DNA of 30,238 bases from CAYGSN01 sp964352675 (GTDB taxonomy: Bacteria; Pseudomonadota; Alphaproteobacteria; Micavibrionales; Micavibrionaceae), in assembly GCA_964352675.1 (NCBI GenBank), contig CAYGSN010000023.1, forward strand, positions 1 to 30,238, read 5' to 3'. The notes beneath the pieces are model-generated. The model was not told where the DNA came from and did not search any database. It worked only from the letters and a program-made list of their open reading frames with translations. The position numbers were made by a program, and so were the translations under genes. This document shows positions 23,698 to 30,238 of this stretch, in pieces. Numbering within the stretch: position 1 is the stretch's first letter; each line of letters starts with the position of its first letter.

Positions 23698-24213
23698 CTA
23701 TAAATCGTATTTTTTGATGATGGCGTCCAGATCGGTCGCCCAGGTGATGCGTTCTTCGCGTCCGGGATATGTGTCCCGTTCGTCTTCAAGCGAGCGGAGC
23801 ATGTCTTCGCCCGCGTTTTTTTCAAGAGTGTGGGCAAAGCCTGTGACATCGACGGCGCGCTTCGCAAATTCGGGATTCAAGACCCGCACGAAACCTCCTT
23901 CGATTTCCTCTGAGCTGTTTGGAAAGTCATACTGGATATCCTGCGGCGATGCGTCATCGGGAACATCCAGATAGAAAATGCATCCGCCGTGAGAAAAACT
24001 TCCGGCGAAGCCGCCTGCATATTCAAAATCCAACGCAAAATCGAGGCTTTCTTGGTTCGGAATGCCGTGTTGGCGGTCAAACTCCTCCCAGCGCTTTTGC
24101 TCTCCTTGATGTGTTTCAGGTCCGGTATTCTTGTTTGTGCCGCGCCAATAGCGCGTGTGCCCCTCCGGAACAGGGGGCAGAAGTTCAAAAAATGCTCTGG
24201 CCAAACGGGTCAT
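23698..24213 (-). CDS. Unknown protein, possible ADP-ribosyltransferase-like fold (171 aa)
   Basis: I do not recognise this protein with confidence. It is acidic and soluble-looking. The pattern TRYWRGTN near residue 20, then GGFAGSFSHGG and CIFYLDVPDD in the middle, then SSEEIEGGFVRVLNP, is reminiscent of ADP-ribosyltransferase-type folds, where an Arg, a Ser/Thr strand and an ExE-like pair line the NAD site. The match is loose and could be chance. The gene ends 6 bp from the convergent ABC ATPase gene. It is separated by 54 bp from another small unknown gene on the same strand, so they may share a transcript. Confidence 0.6.
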   Translation of the reverse strand: MTRLARAFFELLPPVPEGHTRYWRGTNKNTGPETHQGEQKRWEEFDRQHGIPNQESLDFALDFEYAGGFAGSFSHGGCIFYLDVPDDASPQDIQYDFPNSSEEIEGGFVRVLNPEFAKRAVDVTGFAHTLEKNAGEDMLRSLEDERDTYPGREERITWATDLDAIIKKYDL

Positions 24214-24267
24214 GCCTGCAGATTACCGCGTTTTCACCATTATGTCAATTTTAATGAGAGGTAAGGG

Positions 24268-24714
24268 TTAACCTCTGGCCCCGACTGGCTCGTACGTTTG
24301 TACCTTTGCTGGCGGCTCAGTCGCTGGGGCCGGCGGGATATAGTCAGCCGTGACAGCAAATTTTTTGCGTCTGACAAGGTCAAGTCCCACAGCTACGCCG
24401 TGATCATGCCTGCCGTGAATTTCTTTGGCTTCGCTGATTTTCTGGTACAGCGCCAAAGGATTGTTTCTGAATTCATCCAATTCCATGAGCCGGTCCACAA
24501 TCGCCTCGGCCGAGCTGTAGTCGCGGATTACTGTGACTTTACCGTCGGCCCCTTCTTTTATTTGTGGCCCATTTTGCTTTCCATTTACTGTATTTGTGTG
24601 CCATTGCGCACGTACATCGTTTACAAGATCCTTGAGAAGCTGGTCCGCGCCTTTTTCCGCTGCGTTTGCAAAAGGGAGTTCTTGTTCTTTTCTTGCTTCA
24701 ACCTGACCTGTCAT
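24268..24714 (-). CDS. Unknown protein (148 aa)
   Basis: I do not recognise this family. The ATG at 24714 (MTGQVEARKEQEL) is preceded by AAGGA at good spacing; an ATG six codons upstream (24732) has no such site. The protein is hydrophilic with a charged helical middle (SSAEAIVDRLMELDEFRNNP; LALYQKISEAKEIHGRHDHG) and a Pro/Ala-rich C-terminus (YIPPAPATEPPAKVQTYEP) that may be disordered. No export signal is visible. It is upstream of the other unknown gene on the same strand. Confidence 0.65.
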   Translation of the reverse strand: MTGQVEARKEQELPFANAAEKGADQLLKDLVNDVRAQWHTNTVNGKQNGPQIKEGADGKVTVIRDYSSAEAIVDRLMELDEFRNNPLALYQKISEAKEIHGRHDHGVAVGLDLVRRKKFAVTADYIPPAPATEPPAKVQTYEPVGARG

Positions 24715-24884
24715 TGTTTTATCCTTACGCATTGGAGTGAAAAAACGACCGTAGAATAAGAATAACCTTTATGTCAACGTAAAATCAGGAAAAGGTAATA
24801 TAATGCTGGGGAAAGAGCGGGGCCGCTCAATTCTTTTGCACTCACCGGGCGTTTCTGCTATCTCATATTTTCGTTATCAAATCA

Positions 24885-24960
24885 GCGCCCGTAGCTCAGG
24901 GGATAGAGCACTGGTTTCCGGAGCCAGGGGTCGGAGGTTCGAATCCTCCCGGGCGCGCCA
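24885..24960 (+). tRNA. tRNA-Arg (anticodon CCG)
   Basis: The 76-nt cloverleaf is complete. The acceptor stem is GCGCCCG with CGGGCGC, followed by G and an encoded CCA. The D arm is GCTCAGGGGATAGAGC, and the anticodon stem CTGGT/GCCAG encloses loop TTCCGGA, giving anticodon CCG for the Arg codon CGG. The T arm is GGAGG-TTCGAAT-CCTCC. The last 18 bases of the gene plus two following bases are repeated 159 bp downstream. Confidence 0.96.
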
Positions 24961-24962
24961 TT
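24943..24962 (+). repeat. Direct repeat copy 1: tRNA-Arg 3' end (att-like)
   Basis: Twenty bases beginning ATCCTCCCGGGCGCGCC cover the 3' part of the T arm, the acceptor stem and CCA of the tRNA-Arg gene. An identical copy lies at 25102-25121. Duplication of a tRNA 3' end is the classic footprint of a tyrosine-recombinase integration site. Confidence 0.85.
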
Positions 24963-24964
24963 TA

Positions 24965-24996
24965 ATAAAACAGCCCCGTTTTGGGGCTTTTTTATT
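24965..24996 (+). terminator. Intrinsic terminator after tRNA-Arg
   Basis: GCCCC (24973-24977) pairs with GGGGC (24983-24987) around GTTTT, followed by six T (24988-24993). Flanking A-rich and T-rich tracts extend the stem, so it can also act on the minus strand. Confidence 0.85.
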
Positions 24997-25101
24997 AAAT
25001 ATTGTCTTGAAGCATTCGAACCGGTTCGACAAAAAGCTTAACGAATGAAATGAGGTTAGCGTTTGCCACTTTGTAAGAGGCGTGAGCCTCGAAACAAAGA
25101 C

Positions 25102-25121
25102 ATCCTCCCGGGCGCGCCATT
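25102..25121 (+). repeat. Direct repeat copy 2 of the tRNA-Arg 3' end
   Basis: This is a perfect 20-base copy of 24943-24962 without the rest of the tRNA. It lies 11 bp beyond the stop of the large LamG gene. The interval between the copies (24963-25101) holds the terminator and no credible gene; no integrase is visible. It is likely a leftover att half-site. Confidence 0.8.
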
Positions 25122-25131
25122 CGAGAGACCT

Positions 25132-27954
25132 TTAACAAGGTCCAAGCCAAGGGCCAGTATTTATGGTCCAAGTATATGTCTCTGTCCCGATCGTTATATC
25201 ATAGGTAAAAGAACTGCTAGCATCGCCAGGCCCATATCCCGTACTACGAAGAACAATGTATTGATTATTTGAAATTGTTGAGGGACCAGATGTCCATGGC
25301 GTAATAATGTTTCCACCAGAGCAAGGCGTAGCGCCACAAATCTGAAACTCTTTACCTGGCGCATTACCGCCGGAAATAGTCGTTGCAGCAGTCGTATTTA
25401 TGCCTGTTACCTGTAGTGTCGATGACACATAATCACCTCCCGGTGCGCAAAACGGTCCTCCTCCGTCTGGGAATGCAATTACATCCGGTGTTGTATCTGG
25501 CGGCGCTGCTGCCGCCTTACCAATGCCGACCCAGTTTTGCCCGTCGCAGTACTGCATCACATCGCTTGTGGTGTTATAGGTCATATCGCCCGTGATGCCG
25601 TTCGGGTTTGTGCAAAATCCATAGGCCGCGAGGGCTGCGATTTCTGCGCGGTCAAGTGCACGGTCATAAAGCCGGACATCATCAATGCGCCCGTCCATGG
25701 TTTGCGAATTACCCGAGTTAGCCATGTAACCAATGCTGCCGGCGGTCGCTAAACCGTTTGAAGGGGGGGTATAATTGGCCGAGCCGTCAAGCCGTCCATC
25801 CAGATAGAAATGAACCTGCGTGCCATCATAAACAGCCGCAGCGTGATGCCATGTGTTTAAGCTGAGCTGTGTTTTTCCCAACACCTCATTGCCTGCACCA
25901 TCATAGGTGAAGACCCTAAGGCGTGTATCGCCGGCATTTGCGAATTCACCTACAGCAAAAGAATAAGATTGCTGGGATCCTCCGGCTTGTGGGCCATAAA
26001 TCGTGAATGAGCGGTTGACCCCCGGCGTTGAATCCAGATAGACCCAAGCGGCAATCGTATAAGGCAACGTTCCATCAATTTCCGTTGAAAAGAGATTAAT
26101 AGAAGAGGCCGTGTTTTCGGCAAACTGGGCGTAACCGCCGATTTTACCGCCTGTTGTGCTAATACTTGCGCCGCCCGATACTGCACCGTCATCGCCATCT
26201 ATTAGCTCGGGAGTAAGGAGTGCTGCCTCGTTATCCAGCGGCCAATGCGCGACCAGGTTTGTGGCCACACCTGTCGGCGTTGAAAGCGGCCCTGCGCCCG
26301 GAACAGGGCCCATGGACTGCCAGTTCCCATCCGCACAATATTGCATCACGTGTGATGTGTTGTTGTAAATGATATCACCATCACTGCCCTCAGGGTTGGC
26401 GCATGTGCTTCCTGCCGCTGCAGACCCTCTGCGGGCACATCGTACAAACAACGTAGAGCTCTTACCGGTGTCACCATTAAATCCATCGCTGAATCTCTGA
26501 CTCCACCCACCGTCGCTAGCAGACTCTGACGACGACCAGTATCTTCCGCTAACGCTATTAACAAATCCGAAATCATCGGTGATATTATCTGTATTTACGT
26601 CTGGTGCGCCAACGACCAAATTGTCATAGATTAAATCCAGCTCCTGTACGGACGGCAGATACCAATCGCTCTGTCCACCAAAGCTTAAGTTGTCACACGC
26701 AATGGGCGCATGATGCATACTCGGCGTACTAGGGCCGTCGGGTCCAGTGCCGTTTACAAGTTGATCGGTTAAAGTCTGCCCGTCATGGCACTCTGGATCA
26801 GCGTTAATTGGAATACATGCCAGAACCGAGCTTTCTGTAAAATTCACTTTATAAGCAAAAGAGCCGCGGTTCGTGTTGCCGTCGCTCATAATATCGGGCG
26901 CGGTGTGCGGGCTGTTATCCAGATCATAAGGCGTAATGAAAATTTCGACATCGCCACCGGGACCTGTGCCGTCGCCATCGATCGTTCCGGCATAAACACT
27001 GCCATCTGCGCAGATCGTCCCTTCATCACCGGGACCGACGGAGCTACAGGGATCAGTAAGGGTCCCTCCCGTGCCTGTGAAAAGAGCCGCGATCTCTGCG
27101 CTGGACAGGTTGCGGTCATAAACCCTCACATCATCGAGGCTGCCGAGCATGGTTGCGCTAGCCACTGTATCACCGCCAATATTTTGTTCGACATTTCCTG
27201 ATGCGACGGAGGGGATATTGTATGCTGTTGTACCAGCATTCACGCCATCAATATAAAAATCGAGAGATCCTGCATTGCCAACAACAGCCACATGATGCCA
27301 GCCTCCTGTCGGAACTGAACCCGTGGACAGGACAGTAGACCATCCCGTTGTTCTGGTTAAGAATCGTAAGCGGGTATCGCCTGCTGCGGAGAAATCACCA
27401 ATATTAAATGCAAAACTTCCATCATCAGATGCCCCGGCGTTTTTACGAGAATATACGTAGTAAATCTCACTAGCGCCGGGCGCGGAGGGCATGTTGACCC
27501 ACGCCGCAATCGTAAAGCTCGTCCGTGCGTCAATAATCGTTGAATTCCCTAAGGCAACGGTGTCATTGTCACCGTCAAAATCAAGCGCATAGGGGCCGAC
27601 CTGCCCCGTCACATAATCGCTTGAGGAATCCATGTTGGTGAGGGTGCCTCCATTGCTTCCGGCACTATCTGCCGTGTTCGGCGTTGAACCTTCATCGAAT
27701 TTCCAGTGCCCAACAAGATTTGTTGTTGGAACATTCGCAGCAGGGGAGGCCAGCCCCTCCCTGGACCCCATCGCAATCCATTGCGTGCCGTCACAATATT
27801 GGAGGTTATTATGTGTTGAATTGAAAACGATGTCCGCTTCATCCCCGTTGGGGTTAAAGCATGCGGCCACAGAGGCGCTGGGATTTAACAGCGTAATAAT
27901 CAGGAGAAAACCTCCTAAAACATGAAGGAATATGCGGCCCAGCCGAAAACTCAT
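25132..27954 (-). CDS. Exported multidomain LamG / DUF1566-like surface protein (940 aa)
   Basis: A signal peptide (residues 1-30, ending ASVAA) is followed by three ~31-residue Cys-containing repeats at 32-63, 518-548 and 781-812. They share C-x-NP/EG-x(3)-D-x-x-(F/Y)N-T-(x)n-QYCDG-x-W-x-x-(M/I)G. After the first and second repeats come LamG/concanavalin-like domains (79-293 and 566-776), each ending in a DDVRVYDRxLxxAEIAAL motif. Between them, about 318-508, is a DUF1566/Lcl-like domain (DWYLPSVQELDLIYDNL, RYWSSSESAS, FVRCARRG). Residues 822-940 form a beta-rich, Ig-like tail ending in Cys. LamG domains usually bind glycans, so adhesion or matrix binding is likely. The gene starts 4 bp after the S74-protein stop, so they form an operon. 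Confidence 0.85.
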   Translation of the reverse strand: MSFRLGRIFLHVLGGFLLIITLLNPSASVAACFNPNGDEADIVFNSTHNNLQYCDGTQWIAMGSREGLASPAANVPTTNLVGHWKFDEGSTPNTADSAGSNGGTLTNMDSSSDYVTGQVGPYALDFDGDNDTVALGNSTIIDARTSFTIAAWVNMPSAPGASEIYYVYSRKNAGASDDGSFAFNIGDFSAAGDTRLRFLTRTTGWSTVLSTGSVPTGGWHHVAVVGNAGSLDFYIDGVNAGTTAYNIPSVASGNVEQNIGGDTVASATMLGSLDDVRVYDRNLSSAEIAALFTGTGGTLTDPCSSVGPGDEGTICADGSVYAGTIDGDGTGPGGDVEIFITPYDLDNSPHTAPDIMSDGNTNRGSFAYKVNFTESSVLACIPINADPECHDGQTLTDQLVNGTGPDGPSTPSMHHAPIACDNLSFGGQSDWYLPSVQELDLIYDNLVVGAPDVNTDNITDDFGFVNSVSGRYWSSSESASDGGWSQRFSDGFNGDTGKSSTLFVRCARRGSAAAGSTCANPEGSDGDIIYNNTSHVMQYCADGNWQSMGPVPGAGPLSTPTGVATNLVAHWPLDNEAALLTPELIDGDDGAVSGGASISTTGGKIGGYAQFAENTASSINLFSTEIDGTLPYTIAAWVYLDSTPGVNRSFTIYGPQAGGSQQSYSFAVGEFANAGDTRLRVFTYDGAGNEVLGKTQLSLNTWHHAAAVYDGTQVHFYLDGRLDGSANYTPPSNGLATAGSIGYMANSGNSQTMDGRIDDVRLYDRALDRAEIAALAAYGFCTNPNGITGDMTYNTTSDVMQYCDGQNWVGIGKAAAAPPDTTPDVIAFPDGGGPFCAPGGDYVSSTLQVTGINTTAATTISGGNAPGKEFQICGATPCSGGNIITPWTSGPSTISNNQYIVLRSTGYGPGDASSSFTYDITIGTETYTWTINTGPWLGPC

Positions 27955-27958
27955 GGAC

Positions 27959-30238
27959 CTAGACCTTTCTTCTGATCAATACGATAAAACCACCGGACAT
28001 CGCGAACATGGCAAACACGATCATCAGCCAGCTGTAATTAAATCCGGCCTTGCCGACATTCTGCCCAGCGGCCTTGTTGAGCAAATCAACCTGTTTCGTA
28101 AGGCTCTTGAGCGTGTCCTGAATATCGGCCCGTTCTGATTGAAGCTCGGCCTTCAGGTTTTCAAGCTCAACCCGAAGCGCCATATTTTCGGCATGAAGCT
28201 CCTGCGTTGCCTGAATAACCGGCGCAATAAGCCCGACATAATTCACGGATTTTGTGCCCATACCATCCGGCGCTGTGCGCACCAGTTCAGGGAAGATAGG
28301 CTCAATATCCTGAGCGATCACGCCGAATTCTGTGCGGCGTTCCTCATCATCCTTCATCACAAAACTCACGGTTTCAACCTGATCAATTTTTTCAAGCATC
28401 GATCCGCGTGTTTTCAAGGGCTCAATATCATCTTTCAAACGGCGATCGGACACATCTGTAATGGTGCCCGTATATTCAATGCTCCCGATAACATCCAGCG
28501 CAATGCCAGCCGTTGGCACGGCTGGTGACGCGCTTGTCGTGTCCGGGTTGATAATCATGGATCCACCGAGGAATGCCACGGTATTTGCAACATTCACATC
28601 GACGGCGGCTTGATCACCCATAAAGACAGCAAAGCTGTTTATGGCGGAAACCTGTGGGTTTGTACCTTGGCTAGCGGCAGAGCTGTTCCCTAAACCGATA
28701 GCCATTGAATATGAAGTCCCGGCTGTCACTTCGTTCCCCATGGCGATTGATTGCGACCCGGTTGAATTTGCCTCACGGCCGAGTGCCACTGATCCTAATC
28801 CTGAAGCGAGAGTTGTACGCGCAGCCACATCGTTATAGCCAAAGGCGAAGGCTCCATCGCCGGTCGCACCGGTAATAATCTGACTGTTATTGATGGTCAT
28901 TCCACCGGCAAAAGATCCGTCGCCAAGAGTAGCAATAGCGCCCCCTGATGCGCCGCCAATGAAACCATAGGCGACTGAACCCGGCCCGGCGGCGGATATA
29001 AAACCTCCCGCACCAGCGATTTGACCGAAGGTCAAGGAGCCGACCCCTCCTGCAGCGGATCCAAGATTGCCAGTAGCACTGGCAGATCCAAACACCATAC
29101 TTGCCGGTCCAGCAGCTGATGTATTTAAGCCGAAGGCAACGGAATTGGCTCCAATGTTGGCATCATTCCATTGCGAGCCAATTACAGTTCCCGCGCGGAA
29201 AGCGCCCTTGGATTTATCAAAGAACATGCGCGCATCGTCATCTGTCCCTACGACGTCTTCCAAGAATGATGATCCAAAGACAAAATCCGAGGATGCTCTG
29301 GGCGCCAAACTGTTATTTGCTGTCACTTTGGAGCCCAAAGTTATAAAGATATTCTGAAGATCTGATAGCTGAAGATAGTTCGAACAATCATTAGAGAATT
29401 GCAAACTGTCTTTACCACTAAAGTAGTTAATACAGCCTTTATTAGCGGAGCTGCTATCATCATCGATCTGAAACTCACCGCCGATGAGCGCAAACTTGTC
29501 GCTTTCATCGAAATCATATCCGCTGTTTACATCGCCGGCTCCGCCATCAAAGAATAAAACCATAGAACGATCACCAGTGATTTTTGGATCGGTGGCGTGT
29601 CCACCTGTCTGCAAACCCCAAGCAACGCTGAAGTGTCCCTCTGTCCCATCAAAGACCGGCGCTTCTTCACGTGTGCCGTCACCTGCTAGAACCTCCATTC
29701 CAAAAGTGTAGCTGCCAATACCAGATGCATTGGTGTTACTTCCGGTGGCAAAACTGCCGTGGCCGATGGCGTTTGTTGATCCACCAAATGCGGTTGAAGC
29801 AATGCCAAGAGCAGAGGTTGAGGTGTTAAAGGCTGCGCTGTAAAGGCCTGATGCTGTCGTGTTTAAACCGAATGCAGCACTGGCTGTGCCCACAGTATCC
29901 CATTGCGTGCCAGAGACAGAACCAGCACGGAACGCGCCTGAGGACTTGTCGTAGAACATCCGGTTATCACCGGTTGTGCCCGTGTTCAGATCGGCCAGCT
30001 GGCTGGAGCCGAAGACGAAATCTGCTGTATCAATCGGTGCATTGGTGTTGTTGTTGCGCACGACTTCCGACCCGGCTGCGCCTGTGACTTCAAACACAGG
30101 GCTGCCAAGACCGGCAACATCTGAAGCGGCAAAGCAATTGTCCCCGGCTGTATCACAATATTGCGTCGCGCCTATGTCGCCTACAACATGAAGCTCAAGA
30201 TTGCCATCAGCCGCTTCAGGTGCGCCGGAGGCAAGCGG
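27959..30238 (-). CDS. Trimeric-adhesin-like protein with S74 self-cleaving chaperone and C-terminal membrane anchor, 5' end cut by window edge
   Basis: The frame is open to the right edge with no stop, so the N-terminus is missing; at least 759 residues are visible. Residue numbers here count from the GTG codon at 30097, which need not be the start. Residues 70-135 and 310-485 are YadA-like head repeats (SAAFGLNTTASGLYSAAF; GSVALGREANSTGSQSIAMG). A ~60-residue module (DFVFGSS through AFGLNT) occurs twice, at 26-85 and 271-328. At 550 begins an S74/ICA domain: SDRRLKDDIEPL with Ser550 and Lys555 as the likely cleavage dyad, then FGVIAQDIEPIFPELV and VNYVGLIAPVIQATQEL. A coiled coil (635-675), one membrane helix (690-708) and RRKV end the protein. 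The S74 domain trimerises beta-fibres and cuts itself off. Confidence 0.88.
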   Translation of the reverse strand, partial: PLASGAPEAADGNLELHVVGDIGATQYCDTAGDNCFAASDVAGLGSPVFEVTGAAGSEVVRNNNTNAPIDTADFVFGSSQLADLNTGTTGDNRMFYDKSSGAFRAGSVSGTQWDTVGTASAAFGLNTTASGLYSAAFNTSTSALGIASTAFGGSTNAIGHGSFATGSNTNASGIGSYTFGMEVLAGDGTREEAPVFDGTEGHFSVAWGLQTGGHATDPKITGDRSMVLFFDGGAGDVNSGYDFDESDKFALIGGEFQIDDDSSSANKGCINYFSGKDSLQFSNDCSNYLQLSDLQNIFITLGSKVTANNSLAPRASSDFVFGSSFLEDVVGTDDDARMFFDKSKGAFRAGTVIGSQWNDANIGANSVAFGLNTSAAGPASMVFGSASATGNLGSAAGGVGSLTFGQIAGAGGFISAAGPGSVAYGFIGGASGGAIATLGDGSFAGGMTINNSQIITGATGDGAFAFGYNDVAARTTLASGLGSVALGREANSTGSQSIAMGNEVTAGTSYSMAIGLGNSSAASQGTNPQVSAINSFAVFMGDQAAVDVNVANTVAFLGGSMIINPDTTSASPAVPTAGIALDVIGSIEYTGTITDVSDRRLKDDIEPLKTRGSMLEKIDQVETVSFVMKDDEERRTEFGVIAQDIEPIFPELVRTAPDGMGTKSVNYVGLIAPVIQATQELHAENMALRVELENLKAELQSERADIQDTLKSLTKQVDLLNKAAGQNVGKAGFNYSWLMIVFAMFAMSGGFIVLIRRKV

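Noticed and set aside
25063..25272. Plus-strand frame after the tRNA as a cargo gene of an integrated element
   Set aside because: It overlaps the end of the LamG gene antisense and has no recognisable sequence or ribosome site.
28641..29357. Gly/Ala/Ser periodic DNA in the adhesin gene as a CRISPR-like or satellite array
   Set aside because: The periodicity is at the protein level (YadA-like repeats) with variable DNA; no regular repeat-spacer pattern exists.
27959..30238. Phage tail fibre or prophage interpretation of the S74 protein
   Set aside because: S74 domains are common in phages, but no other phage gene is present and the C-terminal membrane helix argues for a cellular surface protein.

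Overview
The window looks like chromosomal DNA of an alphaproteobacterium with moderate GC. Three features point there: an ssrA (tmRNA) gene in the circularly permuted two-piece form typical of Alphaproteobacteria, a ClpXP adaptor of the alphaproteobacterial SspB type, and the order thyA, folA, hflK, hflC, degP, miaA, ilvB, which I recall as a conserved block in that class. I cannot name the genus; a Micavibrio-like or other deep-branching lineage would fit but is a guess.

Left part (1-14000). Genes run mostly on the minus strand. ilvB (cut by the left edge) is preceded by a leader peptide rich in Val, Leu and Ile and by an attenuator hairpin. Two tandem paralogous unknown genes separate it from miaA. 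Then come degP, hflC and hflK (envelope quality control), with mrp (Fe-S carrier ATPase) divergent from hflK. A J-domain protein, folA, a plus-strand folB, a three-gene csrA-like operon, thyA and a secreted msrB follow. The csrA-like operon is the most unusual item here: two adjacent genes each encode two CsrA-like domains fused in one chain, with RNA-binding residues degraded in a complementary pattern.

Middle part (14000-24800). An acidic unknown protein is followed by ssrA and its terminator, two tandem O-antigen-ligase/Wzy-like membrane proteins with TPR-like tails, sspB, an alpha/beta hydrolase, an acyltransferase-3 protein overlapping a fatty-acid-hydroxylase/sterol-desaturase family protein, an ABC ATPase with no permease beside it, and two small unknown genes. 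tmRNA and SspB belong to one pathway: ribosome rescue tags a protein and SspB hands it to ClpXP.

Right part (24800-30238). A tRNA-Arg(CCG) gene has a perfect 20-bp copy of its 3' end about 140 bp downstream, like an integration (att) scar. Next to it is a minus-strand pair of very large surface-protein genes. The upstream one, cut by the right edge, has YadA-like head repeats, an S74 self-cleaving chaperone domain, a coiled coil and a C-terminal membrane anchor. The downstream one has a signal peptide, three Cys-containing repeats, two LamG-type domains and a DUF1566-like domain. I see no rRNA, CRISPR array, transposase or integrase.
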